Part shown: positions 9,825 to 20,323 of the stretch, in pieces
How the letters are laid out: the number at the start of each line of letters is the position of its first letter
How positions within the stretch are numbered: the stretch's first letter is position 1
NCBI GenBank assembly: GCA_933822405.4
Contig: CAKOGP040001947.1
Coordinates: 1 to 64,000 of the forward strand
DNA from: Cylindrotheca closterium
Lineage: Eukaryota > Bacillariophyta > Bacillariophyceae > Bacillariales > Bacillariaceae
Direction of reading: 5' to 3'
Length of the DNA stretch: 64,000 bases
The notes under the pieces: model-generated
Databases searched by the model: none
Told to the model about the DNA's origin: nothing
What the model saw: only the letters and a program-made list of their open reading frames with translations
Program-made: the position numbers and the translations under genes

Positions 9825-10478
9825 GTCGGATTGTTGCTCGCACTCGCAAAGAAAACCACCACCTATATCAAACAATAGAAGAGATGGTGATGATTTCTTT
9901 AAGAACCACTGTTAACTAACCCCTGTTGACACTGGCTGCTTTATGGCGCCTCAGATATTGTTGTCTTGCTCATGCATGTACTTGGTTTGGGATGAGTTGG
10001 TTTACGCCTTCCTACCGGTATATACTGCACTGTATTTTTGCAAGCTGCTGCTTTGAGTACGAAGTATATCGCGGGCTGTATGCAGTTTTGTTCCAGCGAG
10101 TATTTTACAATAAACACGAGTACCGCATAGAATATGCGTGTTATGTAGTAGTGACTATGACTATTTTAATACCATATGTAGTAACTAAGAAAATAAAGAC
10201 GAAGACATACCTCCGCATGCATGCGCGTCGTGGAATGACCGTTGAGTGAAATGGAGGTAGTTCGAAAAAGAGAAATAGAGCAACAAGTCCGCACAGTACT
10301 ATTGGTTCCTAGTAGTAGTGAGTTACTTGTAGTGTAGTCTTTGATTCTAGCCAATTTAAAATAGAGCTGAACTACAATGACGATATTACCAAACTTGTAG
10401 TCTGCCTTGCGACATATTACAGACTAGTACAATAGTACCTGCATTGGATTGCATAGCATTCATTCATTCATTCAGTAA
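9825..10478. other. Intergenic region, no gene seen
   Basis: 654 bp upstream of the minus-strand gene at 7203-9824 and downstream of the next minus-strand gene. An intron-acceptor-like ATATAG on the minus strand near 9863 could belong to a 5' untranslated intron. A (cattcatt) run lies near 10461. No coding signal otherwise. Confidence 0.5.
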
Positions 10479-10926
10479 TTATTGAGTTTCCCCGCTGCTC
10501 TTGAGAATGCCGTTCAAGGCCTTTTTCTGTTCCTGCTGTACCGTTTCCAATTTGATTTCATCCACCAGCGTGAGCGGTACCTTTAAGGATTTGGTGGGTC
10601 TGGAGAACCTGGGTTCCTGTTTTTCCAGAATGTGCTTGGCCAGCAATTCCGCTTGGTCCTTGCTGCTGCTTTTGCATGATCCAGCACTAGTGGTGGTAGA
10701 TGGCTTTAAGGGGGAGGATAACGGTTCGCGTTTCAAGGACTGGCTGAGGTTCTCTTGCTCTTGTTGTTTCTGTTTTTGGTGCGCAAAGTAGGCCTTGGCG
10801 GTACCAAATGCAAGTTCTTTACTCCTCTCAGCTTCTGCTTTCTTGGCTTTACTCCTGAGACCAAAAAGTGATCGCTTTGGTTTCCGATCGTGATTTTGTT
10901 GTTGTTGTTGTTGTTGTTGCTGTTGT

Positions 10927-10967
<41 letters not shown>

Positions 10968-11867
10968 TTGTTGTTGTTGTTGCTGTTGCTGTTGTTGCTG
11001 TTGCTGTTGTTCTTGTTGTTGTTTCCCTCCTTGTTCCATCGCTGCTGCAGCAGCTGGCAGTTGCTCTCGTCGTACTCGCTCGATTTCCTCAAAGTGTCGT
11101 ACCATCATTTGTTCCCGTTTATCCTTTTCTTCTTGCACTTGGTTGAGTAAGAAAATATTCTCATTCTGCAATTTGAGGATTTGTTGCTCGGAATTGGACA
11201 ATTGGGTAGACATCCATATCCGTTCCTGGTCGACGCCGTCCATGGCATTGTCCTGTTCGTCCAAAGTCCTCTGTAGTTTCATCTCGGCATCCTGGGCGTC
11301 GGCCGTGGCAATTTTCAATCGGGTATTCAGTTCGGTCTTGTCATCCTTCAGTTGCTGAATCTTGAACTTGAGGTCGTCGTTTTTCCGTAGCAAGGCCTCC
11401 ATGTTGGGGGAGAACGACGAGGAAGCACCACTCGTCGATGCATTTATCTGTGGAGTGACGACAACCGGCTTCTCAGCTTTTGTTGTTCTTGTGGCATCGT
11501 CCAACATGGTTTGCAAAAGATGAATGGTCGACTCCATTTCACGCTGTTCGTCCTTGGCATTTTCAATTACGGCTTTGCATTTCAATTCCATCTCGGCACA
11601 TTGTTGTTCCAGAGATTGAATGCGTTTCTCTTTTTTCTTTAGCTGATAATCCAAACTACTGCTCTTGCCATCGTCCTCGTGGTCGTCAACATCATCACTA
11701 CTACTACTACTGCTCATTGATGGAATGTGGGCCGGGGTAGTCGTAATAGGTCTGGGTTGATCATTATCATCATTTGTCACCGCATCCTCCACACCATCGA
11801 CGCCTTTCGAATGACGTTTGGAAGGGGACAGCAAGACTCCATAAGCAACATCGTCGGTGGCGGGCAT
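10479..11867 (-). CDS. Coiled-coil protein with long polyglutamine tract
   Basis: 462 residues from ATG 11867 (MPATDDVAYG); the frame is open further upstream but only to a TTG. An acidic Ser-rich stretch (SSSSSSDDVDDHEDDGK) near residue 55 is followed by coiled coil (about 75-275), then about 50 nearly uninterrupted glutamines encoded by mixed CAA/CAG. The C-terminal module (ELAFGTAKAYFAHQKQK, then AELLAKHILEKQEPRF, then PLTLVDEIKLETVQQEQKKAL) matches the C-terminus of the protein at 7203-9824, so these neighbours are diverged tandem paralogues. No catalytic motif. The repeat is probably length-variable. Confidence 0.85.
10896..11028. repeat. Trinucleotide (GTT/GCT) repeat encoding polyglutamine
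   Basis: On the plus strand about 133 bp consist almost only of gtt and gct units, read on the minus strand as CAA and CAG glutamine codons. Mixed codons suggest an old or stabilised repeat. Other frames through it give spurious leucine- or valine-only open frames. Confidence 0.9.
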
Positions 11868-12466
11868 TATTTCCTTTGTTGTTGGTGTTGTTGTTGTTGT
11901 TGTTGTTGGGAATAGTACAGTTGCTGTATTTCGAAAGGAATGGTAGCACGCAAGAATCAAAAGTACAGCTGTAGGGTATTGGTGAATCGGTTCTTGTCCA
12001 GAATAATGATGCTGAGAAAGAATCTCCTGAAGGTATATGTCAAGCGGTTGAAAGATCAGCTATATTATGGTACCTTCTTTGACAAACAGAAATCTTCAAC
12101 CAACGCTGCTATATATATATGGGTTGGATTCTGCGTAGAAGGACTGGTGGTCTTACGGCCCTTTGATACTGTGGACTATTTGATGAGTCTCGCAATATTA
12201 TTCAATATCATAATATTGTACCGGGATGTATGCAGTAATTTATTGGAGGGGGTCTTGTCAAAATTATTTTCATGTTCTCGTCCATAGTTTCGACCCAACG
12301 GACCCAAATTAGACTCAACATCTCGAAAGGCTGACAGACGTCGTGATGGATCTTACCTGTTACTGGAATGCCGTTCACAAACGTCGGTCAGACCAAGACC
12401 CAGGATAACTAGAGCAATTCCTCCTCGCAACACCCAACTCGTTGAATCCAATAAAACGAATTCACC
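11868..12466. promoter_or_regulatory. Divergent promoter region
   Basis: 599 bp between the start codons of the polyglutamine protein gene (minus) and the uL23 ribosomal protein gene (plus), so both promoters must lie here. AT-rich blocks near 12107-12120 (tatatatatat) and 12190-12225 are candidate core elements. No specific motif could be assigned. Confidence 0.5.
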
Positions 12467-13262
12467 ATGGCAGGTACGATATCAGATTGACGAAACAAAA
12501 GCAAGGATAAAGAGAATAGGAAAGAAAGTGGTATGATGGAGATTAGAGATAGTAGATTGGGTCACGAGCAGTATTCGCCATAAATAAACGACAATCGAAG
12601 AGGCTTCAATCAAGACGATTTTCTGGAAGGTGGTCTGAATTGATTTGACTTGCTTTCTCCATTGGCGATTGTTGGTGTTACGCTCTCATGCCTTGGGTTC
12701 GATATCTTGGGTTGTCTATATCAATATCACTTTCATATCGGTCTCTATCCGTCCATTCCCCGCTTTTTCAAATTGAAATCAAATTGATTGGTTTGTTCCT
12801 ATTTGTTTGATGATTTACTGATTCTTTTTTGTTGTTTCCGTCTTTACAGGAAAAGCAGCAGCCGTTTCAAAAGCCTTGAAGAAGGGAATTTCCAAGAAGG
12901 GAACCCGCATTCACACAAAGGTTCACTTCTACAAGCCCAAGACACTCAAGCTTAACCGCAAGCCCAAGTACGAGAAGAAGAGCACACCCAAGAAGTCTGG
13001 TTTGGACAAGCACTCCATCATCAAGTACCCACTCACAACAGAGTCTTCCATGAAGCTTATTGAGGATAGCAACACTCTTGTATTTATTGTCGATATTAAG
13101 GCCAACAAGCGTCAAATCAAGGCCGCCGTCAGAGATCTGTACAACATTGAGTGCGAAAAGGTCAACACTCTCATCACGCCACGAGGATTGAAGAAGAGTT
13201 ATGTCCGACTAAGCAAGGACTACGATGCTTTGGATGTTGCTAACAGAGTTGGTGTCATCTAA
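12467..13262 (+). CDS. RPL23A: Cytosolic large-subunit ribosomal protein uL23 (RPL23A/L25)
   Basis: Two exons: 12467-12473 (ATGGCAG) and 12850-13262, joined across a 376-nt GT-AG intron whose acceptor is tctttacag. The spliced product is 139 residues, beginning [15 protein letters not shown]. The basic N-terminal extension ([26 protein letters not shown]) is followed by the conserved uL23 core: [38 protein letters not shown], then [17 protein letters not shown] and ending DVANRVGVI. uL23 sits at the peptide exit tunnel of the 60S subunit and contacts SRP and nascent-chain factors (family knowledge). An intron immediately after the start is common for ribosomal protein genes. Length matches the family. 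Confidence 0.97.
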
Positions 13263-13644
13263 ACTATTATAAAAAAATATACTAAAACAAAAGTTGTAAA
13301 TCCAACTTGAATCTTTGGAGGCGTGATCATGGATGATTGATTGAACGATTCATTCATTCATTCATTCATTGGGAGACAGGAACTTTGGCGAAAGTGTTGA
13401 TATTTTCACTGTGCAATATATGATGTTATTATATGGCCATGGACAGAGAGATCAAGTACAGTACGAATGAATCTATTTCTACAAGGGTAAATTACTAGAA
13501 GCCTGGGGTATGCTTGTCATTTATGGTGCGCCCTTATTTTGGTCTGATGCCGCACCAGTTGCAGTCCTGATCCCGAGTTCCGTGTGCTCGATGGACAGTG
13601 TATGTCTTTCGAAAGTGATGTGCCATAATGCACTAGCTAATTCC
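13263..13644. other. Intergenic region between convergent genes
   Basis: 382 bp holding the 3' ends of uL23 and the gamma-glutamyl hydrolase-like gene. A cattcatt microsatellite lies at about 13348-13370. Nothing else is seen. Confidence 0.6.
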
Positions 13645-14023
13645 CTATAAATCCTTCGACGGAGGGATGATGAAGATCTGTTCAAACTTTTTCCCCAGCT
13701 GCATTGGATAACTGTAAATGGACGGATACGAATATTCAACTGACCGTTCGTTGTTGTTTCGCTCCATGTGCTTGTGCAACACCTTTACAAAGAAGGAAGA
13801 CGTATGATGTGTCAGAGCAATAGCTTCCGCAGAATGATCAATGTCTTCGTAAGGAAACTTGTCCCCCGATGTTTTGGTGGTTGTGGTGGTGGCATATTCA
13901 AAGGCATTCTTTTCGGGATGCCATTGGACACCATAGACTGGGAACCTATCGGGATCCTTGGGCTCTATGGTCGAAACAAACTGTTTGCCGCCCTGATTAT
14001 CCTTGTCAAGGTTGTAGTAATAG

Positions 14024-14064
<41 letters not shown>

Positions 14065-14870
14065 GCTGTTGCTGTTGCGATTACCCCCCGGTTGGAGTCT
14101 CCGAGGTACTGTCGACGACGATGATGTTTCTTTCGACTCGTCGTTATTGTTGCGGAATGACAAATCGTGATTGGTAGAGGAGATTTCCCAGTGCTCCGCT
14201 AGCGACGGCGTTGCTCGAAATACTTGTGGAGAGATTCCCTGGTGATGATTGTTCATGGTCACTGGCAGCTCCGTCACAATATCGTAAATGATGGAGGTGT
14301 AGAGTTCCATCTGTTTGACCTCCTCCAGTGGCAAACTAACATTACTAGCGGCAAAGTCACTTTCAAGGATGGATGAATTCCCGGAAGCTAGTTTGACAAT
14401 CCATTCAAATCCCAAACACGTCCCCCACAAGGGTTTGGCAAAGGATGCCGTCGTTGTTGTTGCATCATCATCATCATCATTATCATGTTTTGCTGCTGGT
14501 TGGTAGAGGAGATCCCAAACTTGTTTGGCCGTGTCCGGCAGTGCACTGTCGCCACCTGGAAATAAGATTCCGTCCACAGAATTCACAATCTCGATTACTT
14601 TTTGTGGAGAAGCGTCGTATGGAATAGCAATCGCGGTTGCTCCACCGGCTTCGAGCCATTTGACATAGGAAGCGGCAATCATGGTGTGATTGGGTGGAAT
14701 CTGATACTCTTGATCATCATCATAAAAGGGTTGACTGAAGATTCCCACAGTCGGAACTTTCTTGGGCTTGCGATAGTGATGTTTCCGTGGCGTCTGTGAA
14801 ACAAAGTTGTGCAGAGCGGAATGTACTGTTTGCGTGTGGTCACCTTGGAAATCAGGCGACGAATAAGAAT

Positions 14871-14908
<38 letters not shown>

Positions 14909-15084
14909 ACTGATGATGATACTGATGATGATACTGATGATGATGAAGCCATGTGTTGCTGGATAAGTTTGGCTTGTTCCATTGCTTGATTATGGTGATG
15001 CATCCACCGCAATGGCAGTTCTATCATCACCACCAAGACTATCACCAATGCTATTTGTCGTCTTTCCAGTGATACTCCTGTCAT
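13645..15084 (-). CDS. Gamma-glutamyl hydrolase-like class I glutamine amidotransferase (peptidase C26), membrane-anchored
   Basis: 479 residues from ATG 15084. A hydrophobic stretch at about residues 10-27 predicts a signal anchor. After a Ser-rich low-complexity spacer the C26 domain starts at VPTVGIFSQPF. The substrate-side motif VDGILFPGGDSAL, the nucleophile elbow GTCLGFE (cysteine) and the YGVQWHPEKNAFE segment with the catalytic histidine are all present, so it should be active. Folate polyglutamate hydrolysis in vacuole or secretory lumen is the usual role. Inserts of Asp/Thr and about a dozen consecutive Asn (GTT microsatellite, 14026-14066) interrupt the fold at loops. Another glutamine-amidotransferase-fold hydrolase is possible, but QWHPEKNAFE is typical of gamma-glutamyl hydrolase. 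Confidence 0.88.
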
Positions 15085-15480
15085 GATACTTTATTATATT
15101 GTACAGTGCTGTGTATACGTTTTTTGTCTCGTGAACAAACGGAATTTTAGTGACTCAATGGAATACTACAATATGAAGCTACCGGCACCGTGAACGTCAC
15201 TCAAACCTAACAAAAATACATATTCCATTTTGTTTCTTTTGGCTACTATTACAAAGCAGCAGTTGAAAATGCAACTACCACATATTGTTGTTTTGTTCTT
15301 ATTTCTATTATTGTCTTTTTTGTCTTTCTTTTTCACTTCCTAATAAAACCCAGATTCGCATCATTGTAGTTCCTCGTTATAGTTTCCTACCTTTGTTTGC
15401 GCTGAAAGCAAAAAATAGAAGTTGCAAGTCCCCGCGACTCATTCATTGAGTGTGTTGTTGTCAACATCTTTTTTTCTCTT
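15085..15480. other. Intergenic region, no gene seen
   Basis: 396 bp between two minus-strand genes; T-rich and A-rich tracts only. It should contain the promoter of the hydrolase gene and the 3' end of nothing recognisable besides the neighbour. Confidence 0.5.
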
Positions 15481-16143
15481 TTAACAACTCAATCGTCGCA
15501 TCATGAGTCGTTTGGTACGAGGTGTGCTCATGTAGTCTTGAACCTGCTTTTCATCTTCTTTGGCCCTCTCCACAGCCTTGTGGGGCGATTCACGAGTATA
15601 ATGTTTGTAAACTTCGGCCAACTTTTCGGGACTGTACAGTCCGGCCATTTCCTGTTCATCTTGTTCGATAAAGACGGTATCCCAAGCAACTTGCTTCGAT
15701 TGGCGTATGGTCTTGTCCACGTACTTCTCCAGTCCTCGTATGGCAGTTGGATCACCTCCTTTGTTGTTCATGATATTTCTTACAATTTTCTTTCGCTCCT
15801 CTTTCATTGCTTTAAAGTCCTCGCCCTGGAGCCAAAGTTCGTCTTCTTTGTTCGCCAAAGAGGCAACTGGTGTCACTTCCTTGACTCGGACCGATCGAGC
15901 AAAGTCAATCGATCGACGGCGAATGACCGGAACCCGTTGGCCACGGATCTTGACTTCAACAGTGTTGGTACTGGCGCAACCAATGGTGGACCGACGTGCC
16001 TTTTTATCAGGATCGGATCCTTTGAGCGATGATCGGCGAGGCTGTTTCTTCGGATCGTACTCGTATCTAGCGGCTGTTTTCGCGGCATTGCTTTGGGCGG
16101 TAGTGGGAGCTGCCGCTCCGTAACCATATTGTTCAGCGTCCAT
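15481..16143 (-). CDS. Hypothetical protein with V-x-V...LW..ED module
   Basis: 220 residues from ATG 16143. The N-terminal half is basic and serine-rich (PRRSSLKGSD, KARRSTIG). The core has SVRVKEVTPVASLANKEDELWLQGEDFKAMKEERKKIVRN, then a helical region ending in a basic tail (TKRLMMRRLSC). Similar 'basic strand + W + D/E-D-(F/Y/L)+..+' modules occur in the genes at 47568-48278 and 58888-61101 in this window, and I know the pattern as common in diatom proteins of unknown function. No catalytic motif, signal peptide or membrane segment is seen. Confidence 0.8.
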   Translation of the reverse strand: MDAEQYGYGAAAPTTAQSNAAKTAARYEYDPKKQPRRSSLKGSDPDKKARRSTIGCASTNTVEVKIRGQRVPVIRRRSIDFARSVRVKEVTPVASLANKEDELWLQGEDFKAMKEERKKIVRNIMNNKGGDPTAIRGLEKYVDKTIRQSKQVAWDTVFIEQDEQEMAGLYSPEKLAEVYKHYTRESPHKAVERAKEDEKQVQDYMSTPRTKRLMMRRLSC

Positions 16144-16785
16144 TGTTCGAGTGTTTTTTGATCAGCGGAATGAAGGATTCTGCACGATTGATTGATTCCG
16201 TGAGTGCAATAACCAAGAGAAATGCTGCTGCGAAGTTTCAAACTACTGCTGAATTTTGAGAAAAAATGCTGGATTTGAACAGGAAAACAGTGCTGTTAAC
16301 CAGAGAAGAGCAAAGAGGTTAAAACAGGTATCCTATCGCAGCCGCTGATTGAGGTGATGTGGTTATCGAGGATGGTTTATGTGACACTTGAGTGCGTGAA
16401 GTCTGGCAGTAAAAAGCGAAGAATACGGCGGAAAGTTTTGGATTTATTCGATTTGGTGGTCATTTGACGTGAGACAGAAGGACGACCTCTTGGGCGCGAT
16501 GACTTCTTTTGTGCAACGTATTCAATTTCAAATTGTTACTGTATTTGACTAGTCCGAAAACTCCAACCTAAACAACATTGATTGAACTTATTGCCATCGT
16601 CCCTACCAGTACCAGTACCAGGTACCATGACAACAGTAATTAATCAAATAAACAAACGTTACCTCCTCTGGTACATCATCGTCACTACCAGCACAACAAA
16701 CCTACGCCCTAACAACATCGATATTCTTCTCTTAAAATAACAGTATCGCACAATCACTAAGAATTACCACCAAGGAAAGATACAT
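16144..16785. other. Intergenic region with short GTACCA tandem repeat
   Basis: 642 bp between two minus-strand genes. A run of TACCAG units ending in GGTACC lies at 16604-16626. No coding signal. Confidence 0.5.
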
Positions 16786-17376
16786 TTACGATATGACACA
16801 GCAACAAGAAGAGCTATTCGCTGGCGCTGCCGTAGGCGTCGCAGGTACCGGGGCTGCTGGTGACGTTGGTTCGGCCGCCGGTGCTGGAGCTGGTTTTGCT
16901 GCTGGAGCTGGCGCTGGCTCGAAATCTTTGGGTGGAGGATATACCTTGTTCTCCGGTCGAAAGGTTTCTTCTTTTGGTGGTGCTTTTCCGGGATATTGCT
17001 TCGGCTTGTCGTGTAACCACCGTTTCTCTTTTTCTGCTTTCAGCAAGGATATTGTGATATCTTTTTCTTCGCGTAAGGCTTGGTTCATTTGAAAGAGACC
17101 CTGAAAGTCATCCAATTCCACCTTGTTGAGTTCAATGACGCGGTCTCCAACCTGTAAGGGAATTTTAAAATTCTTGTTCATTCGTTCAAATAGACTGTCT
17201 GGAGTAATTTCCTTGATAAAGTACTTTTTCTGTTGCGACTCATCCATCCTCATCTCCAAGACCAATCCAGAAGGTTCCGTCACTGTCGAACGATTCACAT
17301 TGTAATTCTGCAGCTCGGACCGCTTGTATTTCTTCTTCTTTTCCTTGTCCAGCGCCTTGTTTAGGTAAAAGTCCAT
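16786..17376 (-). CDS. PDZ-domain protein with C-terminal CaaX lipidation motif
   Basis: 196 residues from ATG 17376. After a Lys-rich N-terminus, residues about 37-113 read as a PDZ-like fold: GLVLEMRM.., KYFIKEITPDSLFERMN, then the typical LQVGDRVIELNKVEL and a final strand DITISLLKA. A Pro/Ala-rich flexible linker (APAPAAKPAPAPAAEP) leads to the end SSSCCCVIS. The last four residues CVIS fit a CaaX box, with Ser favouring farnesylation, and two further cysteines next to it are good palmitoylation candidates. This predicts a membrane-tethered PDZ adaptor, which is inference; partners are unknown. Confidence 0.8.
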   Translation of the reverse strand: MDFYLNKALDKEKKKKYKRSELQNYNVNRSTVTEPSGLVLEMRMDESQQKKYFIKEITPDSLFERMNKNFKIPLQVGDRVIELNKVELDDFQGLFQMNQALREEKDITISLLKAEKEKRWLHDKPKQYPGKAPPKEETFRPENKVYPPPKDFEPAPAPAAKPAPAPAAEPTSPAAPVPATPTAAPANSSSCCCVIS

Positions 17377-17648
17377 GTTTTCACTGCAGTCATCGACGAT
17401 CTATTTTATGTAAAATATGTTGTTACTATATATGCGGTGTTTGGATTTTGTCGGTTGAGTTCTATCCGGGTTTCCTTTTTATTCGAATAGGTCCATATAC
17501 TTTTTCGAAGGGTAGTCAACCAGTCCATATCTTGCAACTGATACACCAGCAGTCTCAAAGTCGTTCTATCTCTTGACAGCTCTCTTCAACGATATTATAT
17601 CTAATTGAAAACAGAATTTTGATAAGATAATCATCATAGTATTCATGT

Positions 17649-18497
17649 CTAATATGGTGTCAAAGATTTGTGGTAAATCTCAAGAAGCTCATCCGAGAGC
17701 GCCCTAACAGCATGGTCCTTTGCCGAGCCCTTTGTGACTCCAGCCGCTGCGTACAGGCCAAGGTACAATCTTTCTTTTTCGGACGTATCGCAATATAGAT
17801 CCAATGCCAATAGAACGACTGCCAGTGCTACAAACTCGGTCGGAAACTCCAAAAAGAGCAAATGTTGGATGGACACTCGCAACAATGGTTGCAGCGTCGT
17901 TTGTCGGAAGTGCCGCAAGGAAATGTTGTATTTCAGCTCCAAGAACTTGACGAAGTGAGTGGCAAACATTTCGGTGGTCGGCGATTGAATGCAATGATCC
18001 AAAACTTGTAGTATGTTCCGCTCAGTTTGGAGAATCTCTTCTTCGGTGCATCGGTATTCCGTCATTCGGAGGAGATCCTCAAGTGACAAGGAACTTCTTG
18101 TTTCATTGTTGACTCGCATTGCAATAATTAAAGATGCGGCTCCAGAGCAATGACAGACTTGATCCGAGGGCAATTCTTGGTCGGGACTGTTTACTTGGCA
18201 TTGGTCGTTGGTCCTCCTCGTCATCATGACATTCATCATGTAACGGCTGAGAAGGGTGACGGCAATCTCAGCAGTCGAGTGTTTCAGATCAAACAAGTCG
18301 GCGGCAGCATAGCACCATTCTGCTTTGGACCCGAGTAACTGTCTCATGCTAAAGGATTGGGGGACTTGCGGTTCAAAATTGTTCAGAATTTGTGGTGTCC
18401 TGCTCAGGAGAAAATCGTCATCATCACAGGGTACCGTGTTGTTGTTTGGGGGCTGTGGAATGAATGAATTTTCCATGGCGATGGTGCTCATGCTCAT
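17649..18497 (-). CDS. Cyclin-box protein (diatom-type cyclin)
   Basis: 282 residues from ATG 18497. The segment EWCYAAADLFDLKHSTAEIAVTLLSRYM (about residues 60-88) is the start of a cyclin N-terminal box: W, then helices with V/T..LLSRYM. Then come CHCSGAASLIIAMRVNN and LSLEDLLRMTEYRCTEEEILQTERNILQVLDHCI, which match the box helices that include the conserved E of the helix-3 region. The second half has cyclin-C-like helices. Divergent cyclins of this size are expanded in diatoms and thought to link nutrient signals to the cell cycle (family knowledge); the partner CDK is unknown. Confidence 0.85.
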   Translation of the reverse strand: MSMSTIAMENSFIPQPPNNNTVPCDDDDFLLSRTPQILNNFEPQVPQSFSMRQLLGSKAEWCYAAADLFDLKHSTAEIAVTLLSRYMMNVMMTRRTNDQCQVNSPDQELPSDQVCHCSGAASLIIAMRVNNETRSSLSLEDLLRMTEYRCTEEEILQTERNILQVLDHCIQSPTTEMFATHFVKFLELKYNISLRHFRQTTLQPLLRVSIQHLLFLEFPTEFVALAVVLLALDLYCDTSEKERLYLGLYAAAGVTKGSAKDHAVRALSDELLEIYHKSLTPY

Positions 18498-19192
18498 TTG
18501 CCTTGGGAATTTCTTATTTTACGACGCTTTTGTGCTTTGTTTGACAAGAGAAGTCGAAATTATGTGTTGCACTGGTATATAATAACTATAGTACCTACAC
18601 TTTTTTGGACGCAGTGATGTGCACGTCTGACGCCGGTACGCCATGCATCCGTTCCAAATCGATTTACTTTGATTTGATTGGTTGGGAAACTGCGAAACCC
18701 AAGATCGAGATCTCACATACTCCAAATCTCCAGCTCTTTCAACATCGACATGAAGTACCGCTACGTACAATACCAGTAGTATTACCCCTGTCTTTTTCTG
18801 CGACTGAATATCGTCAGATTTCATTCCTCGTAAGGATCAGCTGTCCATGATTGCGCTCCACCGGACATGTCTATGGAGCAATTCATAAGAAGGATGTGTG
18901 CTCATTACATTTGTTGTTACTGGGTGGATCATCATGACAGGCACAGCTTTCAATCTTACTACAAGAGAAGTCAGCTTTAGTTTCGTTCGTTTTACACGGG
19001 CACTTGCTCCTATTTCGCTATTGACTCTATTGCTTGCTTTCAGTCTGTGATATACTGGTTTCATGTTATCAGGGTGAAGTCGTTGGCAATTTTCATGTTC
19101 CTGTAGTCAGTCTCCTCCTCAACCAGTTCGTTAGTTTTTGGCAGTTTCCATTTTCATGTTCCTCTTTGGTCTCATCGTCCTCAATCAAACCT
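18498..19192. other. Intergenic region with short duplicated segment
   Basis: 695 bp. The end next to the oxidoreductase gene (about 19095-19213) contains a roughly 60-bp imperfect tandem duplication, each copy ending in 'tagtttttggcagtttcca'; it includes the stop codon of the downstream gene. No gene is seen in the remainder. Confidence 0.5.
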
Positions 19193-20323
19193 TTAGTTTT
19201 TGGCAGTTTCCACAATTACTTTTCCTTGGATATGGCGGCTCTCTTGTAGTTTAAAGGCATTTCGTACTCCTTCCGTCGTGAAAGGAAATGGACCTTTCGG
19301 ATCAATTACAGCCTTAAGGGATCCTTCTTCTGCAAGTTGCATAGTTCTAGTCATGACTTCTCGCTTATCTGGCATCGATATGGCAAAGGAATATTTGGGA
19401 AGCCGCGATCGTCCCCAGAGTCTAGATTTCGTATATCTCCACAGGGGAATGAGCATGAACAATTTCAAAGCTGCGGGGATGGAATGCAATTCAAAAATGG
19501 CATTGTCCGGAGTGATTGTCAAATATCGACCACCCATGGAGCCAGGTTTGATAATGGATTTCTTGATACCACTACTGTAGTCTTTTTGCAGGCTCGTCCA
19601 GCCACCTGATGCCAGATCCAGAATGACATCAAATTGATTATCTTTGAATTCGTCCATGGCAAAGACATCTTCTTTGGTATAGTCAACGGCACGATCATAC
19701 GACAAGGGTGGTTCTAAGAGTCGTTTGGGCGCTCGAGACACACCCGCAATAAAAGACGCTCCACGCTTGCGCATGAGTTGCACGAGGTGGGATCCAACAC
19801 CGCCTCCAGCGCCAAGGACCAATACTCGTTCTCCTGCTTGAATCCGATCGGCCAACAGCACCGCCGGAGATGCCGAGGCCAATGCAGCAGCATCGACGGA
19901 AGACACGCTCTCGGGAATAATCTCACAAACGTCCATATGTACCAGTGCATATTCGGCAAGTGCATTCCGAGGATATTCATGAAAAAATGCAGTGACGCGA
20001 TCGCCAACCTTGAACGGGAAATCCTTGTTGTCTTCCTCCGAGGGAATTTCTACGACGACACCACTGCAGTCACCACAAGGAACGTATGGGAAAGAAGGCG
20101 GCCCTTGTAGTTCTCGCGTCAAGCCAGAAAGGACACGGCAGTCACCGCACGCCAATGCTACAGCATGTGTCTTGACAATCATGAAGCCCTTGCGCTTCTT
20201 CTTGGGAAGATCTTTGAGCGACCAGTATGGGACGCCATCTTCCACGGTCATTACCTTGTCAACATCACCATAGTCCACTCCTTGGGCGGCTCTCATGGTT
20301 TTGATATCGTGTTTGGTCTGCAT
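19193..20323 (-). CDS. NAD(P)H quinone-oxidoreductase-like MDR (zinc-free alcohol dehydrogenase family)
   Basis: 376 residues from ATG 20323. It has the MDR layout. The N-terminal GroES-like domain includes HAVALACGDCRVLSG, PYVPCGDCSGVVVEIP and FKVGDRVTAFF. The Rossmann domain has the nucleotide-binding motif VLVLGAGGGVGSHLVQLMRKRGA (about residues 165-187). The C-terminal strand GKVIVETAKN is typical of the family. The lobe of four structural-zinc cysteines is not visible, which favours the quinone-reductase/enoyl-reductase branch. The substrate cannot be deduced. No targeting peptide is clear, so cytosolic is the default. The sequence encoding the last six residues is duplicated just beyond the stop codon. 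Confidence 0.88.
   Translation of the reverse strand: MQTKHDIKTMRAAQGVDYGDVDKVMTVEDGVPYWSLKDLPKKKRKGFMIVKTHAVALACGDCRVLSGLTRELQGPPSFPYVPCGDCSGVVVEIPSEEDNKDFPFKVGDRVTAFFHEYPRNALAEYALVHMDVCEIIPESVSSVDAAALASASPAVLLADRIQAGERVLVLGAGGGVGSHLVQLMRKRGASFIAGVSRAPKRLLEPPLSYDRAVDYTKEDVFAMDEFKDNQFDVILDLASGGWTSLQKDYSSGIKKSIIKPGSMGGRYLTITPDNAIFELHSIPAALKLFMLIPLWRYTKSRLWGRSRLPKYSFAISMPDKREVMTRTMQLAEEGSLKAVIDPKGPFPFTTEGVRNAFKLQESRHIQGKVIVETAKN

Noticed and set aside
10868..11150. Plus-strand poly-Leu and poly-Val open frames
   Set aside because: These are reverse readings of the CAA/CAG glutamine repeat of the minus-strand gene.
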